This document shows positions 1 to 10,314 of a stretch of DNA of 64,000 bases, piece after piece. This stretch comes from Macrothele yani. Its lineage: Eukaryota; Arthropoda; Arachnida; Araneae; Macrothelidae. Within the stretch, counting starts at the first letter, position 1; each line of letters starts with the position of its first letter. The position numbers were made by a program, and so were the translations under genes. The DNA lies in assembly GCA_039090855.1 (NCBI GenBank), contig CM077011.1, forward strand, positions 39,575,501 through 39,639,500, given 5' to 3'. Under the pieces are notes generated by a model that worked only from the letters and a program-made list of their open reading frames with translations, ran no database searches and was not told the origin of the DNA.

Positions 1-1350
1 TATTTTAGCTAATTAATGCTCAGATTTTTTGATGGGGTCGTAAAGGAAAATTGTGTTTTCCCCGACACCTCTGCTTCCAAAGGTCCGATTTGAAAAAAAT
101 TCTCAATCATCAGATACAACACCTGATGGGAGATGTCTTGCATATAATTTCTAATCTTTTGTAAAGAGTGATTTGGCCATTGGGGGCGTAAGTTTTTTTT
201 TTTTTTCAGCTTCTCGTGTATTTGCAAAAAGATATGAGCTTCTGTAAATCTGATGGAAATTATTTTTTCGTAGAACAATATCGCTCACCTAGATAAAACT
301 TTTGAGAATGCACTCTGCTTAAAATAGTACATAAGTTTTCCGCCAGGGGGCGCAGTTTTATCGATATCTCTACTTCTAAGAGTCCGATTTGAAAACTTCT
401 TCCTTTGTCGGAGAGCGTTTCTGGTGCGAAATGTTTCTCATTTTAAATCTTTCTTAAGGCACAGGTGTTCCACCAAAAGGCATACGTTCACGTTTACTTT
501 TACAGCAATATCTGCAGGACTAAAACCCCGATCACCAAAACTCCTTTTTCGGTCAGATACTGCAAACCATGAAAACTCTTCGTGTATACTTTCTTCCCAA
601 ATCAATGCACACTTTCACCGCTAGAAGACGCAAATGCTTAATCTGTTTTTCTTGATATCTCTGCTTCTAAACGCGGAATTAAAAAAAATTAATAATGGAT
701 GGCATTTACCTTGTGGAATACTTTAGGTTTGTATGGTTCTGTAGCTAGGTGGTGTTTGTGAGCTTCTGTTTTCAGCTGTATCTTCGCTTCTAAAAATTCT
801 ATTGAGAAATCTTTTACTAAATGCCATTTGTCACATTAAAGACGGGAAGCATTGTCCGCCTTAAATAATGTACAACATTTCCGCTAGGGGCGTAAAGTTC
901 AAAATCTTCCCGCTGGCTCTGCTTTCTTCGGACGTATTTAAATAGTTCTTTTTCTTTAGCATAGCTTTTGTCATGAAGAATATTTTTCGCCGATTTTGAA
1001 CATTTTCACTACGCAAAATTCTTCCGCTTGAAGGCGTAGAACTATTTCATGTTTCTTTCGATATTTTTTCTTTTAACTGTTCTATTTGAAAATCTTTTTG
1101 TCTCTGATACCTTCCTTCTGCTATGAGAAACATTTTGTGTGTCATTTGTTAGCTTTTGTAACATATTTTTAGCCGCTGGTGGAAGTAAGAAGCAGTTTTT
1201 ATTTCTGGATTGTTCATCGATTGTAGAAATCCAGTTGATTTTTTCTGACCACATTGACTTTGAATAACTTTGATAAATTTTATTCGCGTCAGAAAGGATT
1301 CAAGGGACGTGCTTATTACGGCGGAAAATTCGGTGTGCTCTTGTTTTCAT
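1..1350 (+). repeat. Diverged ~145-bp tandem array with CTCF-like motifs (copy 1)
   Basis: About nine diverged units are visible. Their G-rich motif lies near 36, 174, 340, 470, 615, 745, 880, 1022 and 1170, giving spacings of roughly 125-165 bp. Each unit has a motif resembling CCNCTAGGGGGCGTAA, then a phrase like ATATCTCTGCTTCTAA, then CCGATTTGAAAA. The array ends in ATTGACTTTGAATAACTTTG at about 1253, a phrase also found at 17211, so this is a second copy of the sequence upstream of the MIP exon. The element runs off the left edge of the window. Short open frames here are chance. I do not know the family. Confidence 0.75.
340..355 (+). promoter_or_regulatory. CTCF-like motif in array copy 1
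   Basis: The sequence CCGCCAGGGGGCGCAG is very close to the known bilaterian CTCF core (CCASYAGRKGGCRS). It occupies the conserved G-rich slot of the tandem unit. A related motif, TGGCCATTGGGGGCG, lies at 174-188 in the previous unit and in the same orientation. Binding is inferred from motif shape only. Confidence 0.4.
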
Positions 1351-2501
1351 TTCGTAAAGTTACATCACAAAGCCCAAAACTGCATGAATGATTGAACATA
1401 GATCGACAATTTCCACTTAAATATCATCGGATCACTGCCATGCATTCCTGGATTCACATTTGCTTTCCTAAAAAACGCCTCTAAGAATCTAGATCTAGAC
1501 ACTGACGTCCGACAAACTGCCTCGGTTACGAATATCTTTTCCCCTAGGAGGAAAATGGAAACGGAGCAGATGGCAGGAATTCATTCCGTCCCGCTGAAAT
1601 ACCATGCTAGAACTCGGATATGGTACGTAAGAATGAGCAAGAGGTCAATGGTCAGTTTCGCGTAAGGAACGTTTAATTGTGTGCGTTACTGGAATGGAAA
1701 GGCTTCTGGTTTCCGTTGAACAAAACGGCAGCTGTGACGTATATTCTAAATTAACTTTCCGTTTTAGTTTCTTTCTCTATGCAAATTTTGAGTTTGTTCT
1801 CAGGTATACTTCACACTTAACGTGATATCTTCTCTTTCAAACGAATACTGTTGGTAACACAATTGAGGTCAGAATGAACGTGACGAGTAACTGTATAAGA
1901 TAAGAACCATAGATAAAAACTACGATACAACATTTGCTCGTGTGTGGTTTGAATGTGGGGTTTGAATTGTGTAAGAGGTGTAATTTCTATACTATCCTGA
2001 AGTGCTATTATCTGTGTTGGAGAAATAAAGCATCATTTACAGTAAGTTGACTTCTGTTTTAAATGTTTCGTCTGGCCGTTAAGGTTTAATTTAGGAACTA
2101 TTTCTTCGTATGGTTACGTTTTTAAAATAACGTAAGAAGAGCGATAAAATGTCAGTAAGAAAAGACTTTACGTTATACAGCTTTTAAACTAATCTTGGAT
2201 GAGTCGTTAAATAGACGCCATTCCGTAGGATCATGATATTCCTAATTCTGACATTAGCCCCGGAATATTTGAACAAAAACTCACACCATCCTGCATTTCA
2301 TAGAAAGAACATAGACCCAAATTTCTGTTTCTGAACACAGACACACGTGTACTCTTCACTAGCAGATTCCATTCTTGCAGTCAGGAACCTAAAAGTTCAG
2401 CTTGTTGTTTAGAAAGATGTATTGTAGGTCTCGAACAAGATCATTCAGTTCACTTTGCTCATTCAAGTGGGGCTTGGCTAAGTGTTTAGGAGTGTATGTG
2501 T
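1351..2501. other. Unassigned region
   Basis: No convincing coding frame, TIR or SINE was seen. An AATAAA at 2024-2029 could be a polyadenylation signal, but no linked exon is visible. The stretch 1848-2040 begins TGTTGG and ends TTTACA with AATAAA near its end, loosely like a short LTR. No second copy was found, so this is not called. Confidence 0.4.
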
Positions 2502-2646
2502 GATCCAGATCTTCATGTGCGTCCATGTGGGATCCAGATCTTCATGTGCGTCCATGTGGGATCCAGATCTTCATGTGCGTCCATGTGTGATCTAGATCTT
2601 CATGTGCGTCCATGTGTGCACTAGATCTTCATGTGCGTCCATATTT
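2502..2646 (+). repeat. 29-bp tandem repeat, five copies
   Basis: Units start at 2502, 2531, 2560, 2589 and 2618, exactly 29 bp apart. Each contains AGATCTTCATGTGCGTCCAT, and only a few bases near the start of the unit differ. It is a simple minisatellite with no coding role visible. Confidence 0.95.
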
Positions 2647-4183
2647 TCATTAGGTAAATTTGAATCTATCTATTCACAGTTCAATAGAGGTTTAGGAAGA
2701 TCTTCCCCGTGCGGAACAGGCCTTAAAGCTGAAGATAAATTTGGATACTGTATTTTACTTTTATTCTTCTTTGAAATTCCACTCACTTTCGTTAAACAAA
2801 AATAAAAATCTTCCACGTGATCAGTTGGCTCACGCCAAATCATCGGAATTGCGAGGGCATGGATTTCAGCTTACCTTTCAACCATTCACTCAGGCCAACA
2901 AAGCAGGAAATATTGCAGACATGTGGAGCCCGCGATTTATTTTGATCTCGAATATGACATCCAACGTACAAATTTCCTCAGTCTTTGTCAATATACGACT
3001 TTCCTCAGTCTTTGTCAATATACGACTCTGCGATTTTATAGTATACTGTCCGAACACGTAGCAAAACTTATCCGGAACATTAATACAGCCGCGATGATCC
3101 CTTTTCTATATTTCGCCAACGTTTGCCCATCAACACACAGCACGTGTTTCTCCTTCGATGTAAAACACAGCAATGGTAGTTCGGTTGCGGTTACATATCC
3201 TCTATCTGTGAAAAAATCAGTGTCGACACCCATAACATGTCTGGTGGCGAAATACGACAATAAAATGATCTGGTGACCTTTTATATGCCTACAAGCGCTA
3301 ATGTAGAACAATAGCACTTATTTAATGCTCCATGACAAAAAAAAAACAAAAACAAAACGTGACGTGTTGGCTATTTTTTAAGGTAAGATCTTAAATAAAC
3401 ACGCAAATATTAGTTAAAACAGTTAGATTTGTTCGTGTTATAAAAACCTTGTAGGCAAGTGTTATTAGAACACTAGCATCAAATTATAATTGAAAACTAC
3501 TAATTTACCTTGAGTAGCTTTGCTTTTATTGACCTTTTCGGATCACACTCCATCTGCAGCGTTGTCAGCATTTCCAGAAAAATTAATTAAAAGCTTAACA
3601 CTCAGTTCTGTTTTATATTTGGTGAGAAAACAGCAAAAATAAAACTGCTCAACCAAAATATAAATATGATCAATTCTTTGCATCGCTCTCTTGTTACTAG
3701 TGAGTTGGCTTTACGATTAGGAATATCCAGAAGGTTTCTAAAATCCAACCGTAAAGCTGACGAATTCAAAATCTTAAAATCCGAAAAGGATCAAATATTC
3801 TCGACGTTTGATTCTCATATCGTCAAATGACTGAGAAAGATGGAACTGGGGAATATGAAAAGCCTGAAGGCAGTTTCACGAAATACGTAAGAGTTTCCTT
3901 TGTAAGATGAGACGCCCATACTATTGACGAAACATTTTTAGGGTAGAGTTGTTTCGTTAAGTTCGTCACCTTTTCATATTGATCTGATACTTAGCTTTGT
4001 TGCCGTTTTACGATATGTATGCAGCTCGACATAGAAAATGCCACACAAGAAATTATTTGTCGTAGTGCAGTGCAAATTGGTCGAAATGTGTCGACAGTTG
4101 GGCCATGACTTCGATGTAAAACACAGCACGAACCAATTACGGGATTGGTTAGGGAAGTAAAAAGAATAAAACCGCTCGGAGTA
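2647..4183. other. Unassigned region with a short direct duplication
   Basis: A 25-bp segment (CCTCAGTCTTTGTCAATATA plus a few bases) is directly repeated at about 2976-3027. The string TTCGATGTAAAACACAGCA occurs twice, near 3155 and 4108, which hints at an old dispersed repeat. No gene or element boundary could be placed. Confidence 0.5.
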
Positions 4184-4359
4184 CACTGTAAAGAATTTCC
4201 GAAATTCACGAGTCACTTTCCGTGATTTCTTTCGTGAATTAACGCAGCATCTTTCTGATACAACGTTTTCTGTGACATGACAGAAAAAACTATAAATTTC
4301 ACGGATTTTTTGTACACCAGAAAAATTCTGAATTTTCAGAAAAAATGAAAGAAATACGG

Positions 4360-4735
4360 GATTACGCCATATAATACAAATTTTGAAGGTGACAATCCGA
4401 TTTTTGGCGTAAATGTGACAAGAATGGTAAGTCAGATAATATCGAAAAACTTGAAAATTTTCATCCTCCTGGAGCGGGACTCGAACCCGCGTCTCCCAGA
4501 AGACGCCCGTTTTCTGGGAGACGCGGAAACTTGAAAATTGGTCGTTCTGGGTGGTGCAGTGGTTAGCATACCCGGGCGTTTTCTGGGAGACGCGAGTTCG
4601 AGTCCCGCTCCAGGACGATGAAAATTTTCAAGTTTTCCGATATTATCTGACTTACCATCCTTGTCACATTTACGCCAAAAATCGGATTGTCACCTTCAAA
4701 ATTTGTATTATATGGCGTAATCCCGTATTTCTTTC
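4360..4735. repeat. SINE2 (tRNA-derived) in palindromic head-to-head arrangement
   Basis: The right arm (4545-4735) has a tRNA-like head with an A box (TGGTGCAGTGGTTAGCA) and a B box (GAGTTCGAGTCCCGC), then a tail containing ATCTGACTTACCAT. The left arm (4360-4510) is its reverse complement, so the tRNA-like blocks face each other. Other copies lie at 5088-5275, 27690-28025 and 50030-50130. Confidence 0.8.
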
Positions 4736-4769
4736 ATGATTTATCTGCTTCTCCGGGCAAACACGGGAT

Positions 4770-4990
4770 GCCGCCCCGGTGGCGCAGTGGTCTAAGCAAT
4801 GGCCTCTGATCATTCGTCCGAACGGGGTCCGGGTTCGAATCCCGGTGAGGCATGGATGTTGTGTTTGTCTTACGGCACTGGCTCTCTCCCTTCCCTGGTA
4901 CCAGTGACCCTAAATTAGGGACGGGCGACTGCTTATAGCCCATTGAGTTGCTCACGGTGGTCGTTAAACCTCCAACAAAAAAAAAAAAAA
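4770..4990 (+). repeat. SINE1 copy, 11-bp target duplication
   Basis: The tRNA-like head contains GGTGGCGCAGTGGTCTAAGC (A-box region) and GGGTTCGAATCCCGG (B box). The body contains CCCTAAATTAGGGAC and GTTGCTCACGGTGGTCGTTA, and the copy ends in an A-run. The target duplication AAACACGGGAT lies at 4759-4769 and 4991-5001. This is a good reference copy for the most abundant SINE of the window. Confidence 0.93.
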
Positions 4991-5087
4991 AAACACGGGA
5001 TAAGATTCTTAACCTCCAGATTCGCTAAACATGAATGCCGGTTGCTTCGACTAGCGAATCCTGTGATGGTTATATTCAAATTGATCG

Positions 5088-5275
5088 GAAACTTGAAACT
5101 TGGTCGTTCTGGGTGGTGAAGTGGTTAGCATACCTGGGCGTTTTCTGGGAGACACGGGTTCGACGCCCGCTCATGGACGATGAAAATTTTCAAGTTTTCT
5201 AATATTATCTGACTTACTATGCTTGTCACATTTACGCCAAAAATCGGATTGTCACCTTCAAAATTTCAGAAACCT
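5088..5275 (+). repeat. SINE2 copy
   Basis: This has the same head (GTCGTTCTGGGTGGTGAAGT) and tail (ATTATCTGACTTACTAT) as the palindromic copy at 4360-4735. It is inserted in family X element X3. Confidence 0.85.
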
Positions 5276-5528
5276 TTCCGTAACTCCTTTTGTATATTAA
5301 CGGAAAAACTCCGTTCTCAGTTTTTCCATATGCATATGACGAAAAATCTCCAGTAATAGGACAGATTCATGGGAAGCCTTACGAGTTTGAATCTGTCGGA
5401 GTTTTTGATATTGAAGTTCTGTAGCGAGATCGGATATTTTGGATAGTATATGGCATGAATTTTTGTTATTGTGGCACAGGATATTCCTTCTTTTCTTCCT
5501 CATTTTGTGCACCAGCTAATATTCACCA

Positions 5529-6755
5529 TATTGACAAAAGTCACCGGACACCTAGAAGAAAAACACAACATAGCATTTATTGACATACATTAGTGCGGTG
5601 TCGCAAAACCTTTGGCCTTAATGCATGCATTGAACCTTCGAGATATGGTTTCGATAAGGTTTTGGAACACAGCGATAGGCATGCGATTCCATCCAGTACA
5701 TAATGCTGCCACTAACTGTTGCTTAGTAGTAGGCCTTGGTTCTAAACTGGAGCTCTAATTCATCCCATAGGTGCTCTATTATATGAAGATCAGGGCTTTC
5801 TCCTGGCCAGTCCACAGACGATACGGAATTATCGTCAAACCACGCAGTAACAGTCCTTGCTTTATGGTTCGGTGCATTTTCCTGCTGGTACCAGAAAGGC
5901 TCGGTTCCATAGTATTGCCACGCAATTGGTAGGGCAGAATTGTCCAGAATATCAAGGTAGACGTGCTGGTTAACAGGTTTGTACACGATAACCAATGCCT
6001 CTCGACCAGGCTACGAAAAACACCCTCACACGAGTACACTCACTGCTAGCTCCAAACTAAACCGTAGGAACAGGACACTGTGGTAAATAGAGTTCCCCCG
6101 GCAGCTGCCATACCTACACACGGCCATCAGACTGACGGATCGTGTATCTGGATTCATCCGTCCATAGGAACCGTTTCCATTGATCTACGACTACGATAAA
6201 TGTTCTTTACACCATGCTAAACGACGAGTATAATTCCGAGTGGAGATGAAAGGTTTATGAGCAGCCGCACGGCCATGGTAACCCATGGAATGAAGTTCTA
6301 TGCGAATTGTACGTGTAGATACCGAGGTTCCAGCGTTTTTACTTACCTGTATAATGAGGTCTTGTGCAGTACTCCGTCGATTAGCTGTAATGACTCTCCT
6401 GAGGCTTCAACGTCATCTATCACAGATTTTCTTTGGTCTGCCGGTACATTTCTCTGCTTCAGACACTCCATGTGTCTTCCACTTATTCAGTACATCCAAA
6501 ACAGTTGACGTGGGTATGTTTAAACGCCTCTCGGTTTTCTTATGGACATTCCACTAATATAACACCCATCAATCTTTCTTTTCTCAAAGCCAGTTCTCTC
6601 CCGCCGCGACATTTTCCCTCAACCTCACAGTGCGATATGATCGCGGTAAGCTGCCAGCTGGTTTATACCGTTTGCAGCTGTGCCGCGCATCTTAACAACG
6701 CAACGGATCCGTTCGTTTGTTTTTAAAGGAGTGTCCGGTGACTTCTGTCAATATA
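5529..6755 (-). mobile_element. Tc1-like element, family A copy 1
   Basis: The TIRs are TATTGACAAAAGTCACCGGA at the left and its near-perfect reverse complement ending at 6755. TA lies at both ends, and the length is about 1.23 kb. The same element occurs at 44832-46060. It is inserted in family X element X3. Confidence 0.9.
5723..6612 (-). pseudogene. Tc1-like transposase pseudogene (family A)
   Basis: The reading frame starts at an ATG at 6612 (MSRRERTGFEK...), includes an N-terminal helix-turn-helix region, and ends with the DDE domain near 5723. The C-terminal part reads WYQQENAPNHKA and SPDLHIIEHLWDE. In the family these are QQDNAPxH and SPDLNPIEHLW, so the second catalytic aspartate appears changed to glutamate. 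Stops and frame changes occur after residue ~30 and between 6030 and 6300. It would catalyse cut-and-paste transposition at TA sites if intact, but this copy is dead. The homologue at 45021-45915 keeps the QQDN aspartate. Confidence 0.85.
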
Positions 6756-7033
6756 GTGTATATACAGGGTGATTGTAAATTGCTTCAACAAAACAAAAGA
6801 GGTGATAGTATCCATCAAGACGAACAATATTTGCAAAGGAACTTAAGGCCGCATTCCACTTCTAGTGCTAGAAAAGAGCACGTTCGAAAAACGTCCAACA
6901 TGCACACGGATTTCCAACCAGTGCAGAAGAAGCACAACATGCAAATCAGGTGCGCTGAACACGTGCGTAGATGATGAAGATCAAACATTTAAAAACGCAG
7001 CTGAACCCGTTCAGTGACATTACCGTGCGAACA

Positions 7034-7427
7034 CACTGAGAAAAAAAAGGTTTGTTTGAAGCAACAAAATAGTTTTGTTGAGCTGTTTTGTCGATTTATT
7101 TTGTTGCTTTAGCCAAACTCCATTGGAATTGTTTTGTTGGTAGCAAAAAAATTATTTCGTTGGCTATATTTTAATTCAACTAAACGTTTTATCACGATAA
7201 CAATACATATTTTTGGAACAAACAAATTCCCAAAAATCGAGCTAGGCATTTTGTTAAATGAACAAAACCTTTTGTCATGATAACAATAAAGTTTGTTGAA
7301 ACAACAACAATTTTCAGCAAAATAGATTTGCAAATTCAACAAACATTTTTGTTGACTGCATATCGACAAATTGTTTTAGTTGATTCAACATTTTTTTTGC
7401 TGAATTAACAAAAGGTTTTTCTCAATG
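7034..7427. mobile_element. Nested MITE, TIR CACTGAGAAAAA
   Basis: The left end CACTGAGAAAAAAAGGTTTG mirrors the right end (reverse complement CATTGAGAAAAACCTTTTGT). The interior is rich in TTTTGTTG/CAACAAAA blocks, so the whole can fold on itself. It lies inside the mariner-superfamily element and shifts no visible coding frame. No clear target duplication was found. Confidence 0.7.
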
Positions 7428-7489
7428 CATCTCTCATGAGATTGACGCATTCGTGAAGGGCATAGAGGTTTACACATACGGCATATCTT

Positions 7490-7759
7490 GGGCGGTGGAT
7501 TGGACGCGGTGGACCTGTGGCTTGGCCTCCACGCTCCCCGGACCTTAATCCACTGGACGGCTTCTTCTGGGGTCATATGAAAACATTGGTGTATGAGACA
7601 CCTGTGGACTCCCTGGAAAATCTCGTCGCGCAAATCACTGTTGCTGCGGACAAGATCAACACCACACCGGGAGTCTACGAGAGAGTGCGACAGTCCTTCG
7701 TTCGCCGATGTGGGCTGTGCAACGACGCCCTTGGACACCAGTTTGAGCAGCTCCTTTGA
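7490..7759 (+). pseudogene. C-terminal fragment of a mariner-superfamily transposase
   Basis: The frame reads RWIGRGGPVAWPPRSPDLNP, then LDGFFWGHMK, and ends DALGHQFEQLL with a stop at 7757-7759. WPPRSPDL-(N/T)-PLDFFLWG is the signature around the last catalytic aspartate in arthropod transposases that carry a DUF4817-type N-terminus. The N-terminal two thirds are missing, so it is a non-functional remnant. The MITE insertion lies just upstream. Confidence 0.85.
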
Positions 7760-8393
7760 GTCTTTCTCTGATACGATTGGAATTGTGCAACTCATAAATT
7801 AGGTATGTCTCTTTGTTTTCACTGCTCAAGGCTCAACGTGGATATAAACTTTACTCTTTTCGGACACCGGGAGTGGAATGCGGCCATAGGTTCCATTTCA
7901 AATAATGTTCGTCCTGATGTGTACTATCACCCCTTTTGTTTTGTTGAAGGAGTTTACAATCACCCTGTACCGTGTTAAGAAACCGGGTACTTAATTTATT
8001 GCACACGCGAGTGTACGATGTCTATGCATCAGTCTGTGCAATCCTCAAGACAAAAGCTATGTAGCTATCTCGAGTAAATTTTATATTTAGAAGTTTTGTG
8101 AAATAATATTATAAAACAGTACACTGCACCTTCTCTTAAAGATAGTTGAAATTATTGTCAGTTGAAAAAAAAGAACTCAAACTCCAAATCATTCTGTTGC
8201 TTTGAAAAATCACGATGAAAAACAAGATACGAAATTTGTAATATGACCGCGTACAGAAAAAATAAAATTAGAAACCTATTAAAAAATACCAAGCTCAAAT
8301 AAAAATTAAAATGACTAAATCACTCGCATCAGTGGTAGATAAAATCACTATCGCGCAATTAATTTTTTCCTTGAACGTGAGCCTGGTTTCTGT

Positions 8394-8465
8394 CGCATTA
8401 TGGCTCAGTGGTTAAGACGCAGGGTTTGAACCTAAGCAGCCCGGTCTCGATACTCACTAACAGCG
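8394..8465 (+). repeat. tRNA-like block inside family X (copy X3)
   Basis: GGCTCAGTGGTTAAGACGCA resembles an A-box region and is followed by a decayed B-box region. It occupies the same relative place as the tRNA-like blocks at 10972-11055 (X1, opposite strand) and 59000-59085 (X2), so it belongs to the element and is not a host tRNA gene. Around it, 8050-8390 matches the X1 and X2 interior in reverse. Confidence 0.6.
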
Positions 8466-8511
8466 CAAACGGATTCTCTCGAGAAAGAGCTGAACTGTTC
8501 AGCGTGATAGG

Positions 8512-8777
8512 GCAGCGGGTGGCCTAGTGGTCAGCGTTTGTGACTGCCACAGAGAAGATCTCGTGTTTTATCCCAGGGGGATGCGAACGCTCGAACCATT
8601 AAATATCCGCCATGCGTCGCATGGGCATGTTAAGCCGTCGGGCCGCGGGTACTGGCCTCCCGGCTATATATAAAGGCGTCTTCTTACCCCTTTGTACCTC
8701 GCTTCGGTGTCACTTTTCTATCGTTTTATCGGGCAATCTAGCCCAAATTTCCTAGCTTCCTTTAGGGTTGTTTAAGA
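8512..8777 (+). repeat. SINE3 copy
   Basis: The tRNA-like head is GGGTGGCCTAGTGGTCAGCG. The body contains AAATATCCGCCATGCGTCGC and a TATA-like CTATATATAAAGG, and the tail contains CAAATTTCCTAGCTTCCT. The reverse copy at 15812-16085 aligns over its length and keeps a better B box (GGTTCGATCCC). Confidence 0.85.
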
Positions 8778-8784
8778 CCTTGGA

Positions 8785-8998
8785 GACGCCTCGCTGACGC
8801 AGTAGTCTAAGCGATGGCTTCTGATCATTGGTCCGAAGGAGGTCCGGGTTGGAATCCCGGTGAGGCATGGATGTTGTGTTTGTCTTACAGCACTGGCTCT
8901 GTCCCTTCCCTGGAACCAGTGACCCTAAATTAGGGACTAGAGACTGCTTATAGCCCATTGAGTTGCTCACGGTGGTCGTTAAACCTCAAATAAAAGAA
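8785..8998 (+). repeat. SINE1 copy
   Basis: Head, CCCTAAATTAGGGAC and GTTGCTCACGGTGGTCGTTA are all present. The B box is changed to GGGTTGGAATCCCGG. It sits against the end of SINE3. Confidence 0.9.
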
Positions 8999-9036
8999 AA
9001 AGATCTGGGGTCAGACACTCCCCTCCTCTACATATA

Positions 9037-10314
9037 TTAGCTGTACAACTTAATTCTCGGCCACAGGCACGACACGTTGACAGTAAATTATCGCAAATCG
9101 AATACGTACCTAATGAGGGAAATAATCTTCTTCGTGTTGGATACATTTGAGCCATCGGTCAGGAGCTGCCGAATGCCCCTGCGGAAAAAAGAGGGCTGTT
9201 TCGAGTTGATAAAGCCATCAATAGTTGTGTGGACCTCCTCGACAGAAGTGCAGTGCGTATCACTCAGGTGCAGTTGCAGGGAGCGAAAGAGGGGATAATC
9301 TGACGGGGCGAAGTCTGGAGAATACGCCGGATGGGACAAAATATCCCAATCCAGGTCGGTGATCGTGTTTAAAGTCGTTTTCAAGGTGTGAGGACGCGCG
9401 TTATCCTGAAGCAATAGGACTGAACTTCTGCCCTTGCCGGTGTATGGCCCTTTCGCCTCCATTGCGTCACTCATACGAATGAGTTGCTGACAATAACGCT
9501 CAGCATTGACCGTTTCGCCAGGTTTGAGCAACTCATAGTGTACGACACCGCGCTGATCCCACGATATGAACAGCAACAACTTCCTGGCATGGATATTCGG
9601 TTTGGCAGTACTGGTTGTATGCTGACCTGTATAAACCCACGATTTGCGTCGCTTAGGATTATCGTAGAGGATTCACTTTTCATCACACGCCAAAATCTTG
9701 TGGAGGAAATCCCTCTTCTTGAATCTGGACAGCAAAGACACAGCAACATCGTAGCGCCTAGAATTGTTCGCAGCTGTGAGTTGGTGGGGAACCGAAAGAC
9801 CCTCCTTGTGAATCCGTCCAAGCTTGTGCAGGCGCTTTGCAATGGCTCGCCGTGTTACTCCGAGTTTCTGGGCGAGCTCTGACTGTGTGCGACAAGAATT
9901 CGTGTCCAACAGTTGTCCCAGATCCTCATCGTCAACTATCTGTGGCTGTCCCGGACGTTCTGCATGACGGAGATAGAAATTTCCCTGCTTAAATAGATGG
10001 AACTGCTTCTTACACGTACTGTAGGACACAGTACACTCACCCAAAGCAGCACAGATCCTTTGCTAGGCTTCCGCGGCACTTTTGTTCAGCTGAAACGCGA
10101 ACAGGAGGCAGTGCCTCAAATGTTGCTTCTCGAACGACACTGCTTTCACCGTCAACTTTCATCCATTCTGCCATTACAGCTGTGAGCGGTTACGGTTGCC
10201 TGGAAAGGTGTTGGATGGCGCTGCAATCAGCCATTATCTCACACAGCTATTTACATTTGCCGACGGTCTATGATTGCTTGCGTTTAGGGGCCGACATTTA
10301 ATTTGCACACCTAA
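9037..10314 (-). mobile_element. Mauritiana-type mariner element
   Basis: The TIRs are TTAGCTGTACAACTTAATTC at the left and, read inwards from the right, TTAGGTGTGCAAATTAAATG. The element is about 1.28 kb, the usual mariner length, and holds an almost continuous transposase frame on the minus strand. It is inserted in family X element X3. Confidence 0.85.
9088..10155 (-). pseudogene. Mariner transposase pseudogene, two in-frame stops
   Basis: Read on the minus strand, the frame begins near 10155 (FEKQHLRHCLLFAFQLNKSA), an N-terminal helix-turn-helix region. It runs to IRYVFDLR at 9088, about 350 residues, the family's normal length. Only two interruptions are seen: a TAG near 10062-10064 and a TGA at 9673-9675, right after CDEK where the family has CDEKWI. 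The catalytic signs are CDEK (first D), LLQDNARPH (second D) and HPAYSPDFAPSDY (third D, DD34D spacing). No in-frame ATG remains upstream. It is the least decayed transposase in the window and probably inserted late. Confidence 0.9.

Larger units (their letters stand above)
6765..7967 (+). mobile_element. Mariner-superfamily element with ~95-bp TIRs
   Basis: The left end (CAGGGTGATTGTAAATTGCT...) and the right end are inverted repeats about 95 bp long, sharing GGCCGCATTCCACT at their inner side. TA lies at 6763-6764 and 7968-7969. Only the C-terminal end of a transposase remains inside, and a 394-bp MITE is inserted at 7034-7427. A different element of the same broad type lies at 48019-49345. 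Confidence 0.85.

Noticed and set aside
1848..2040. Solo LTR
   Set aside because: Only TG...CA-like ends and an AATAAA support it; no second copy or target duplication was found.
4545..4620. Possible functional tRNA gene
   Set aside because: A and B boxes are present, but the same block plus a non-tRNA tail recurs at 5088, 27850 and 50030, and it lies in a palindrome; it is a SINE head.
7385..7795. 136-codon minus-strand open frame
   Set aside because: It is antisense to the WPPRSPDL transposase fragment and runs into the nested MITE.
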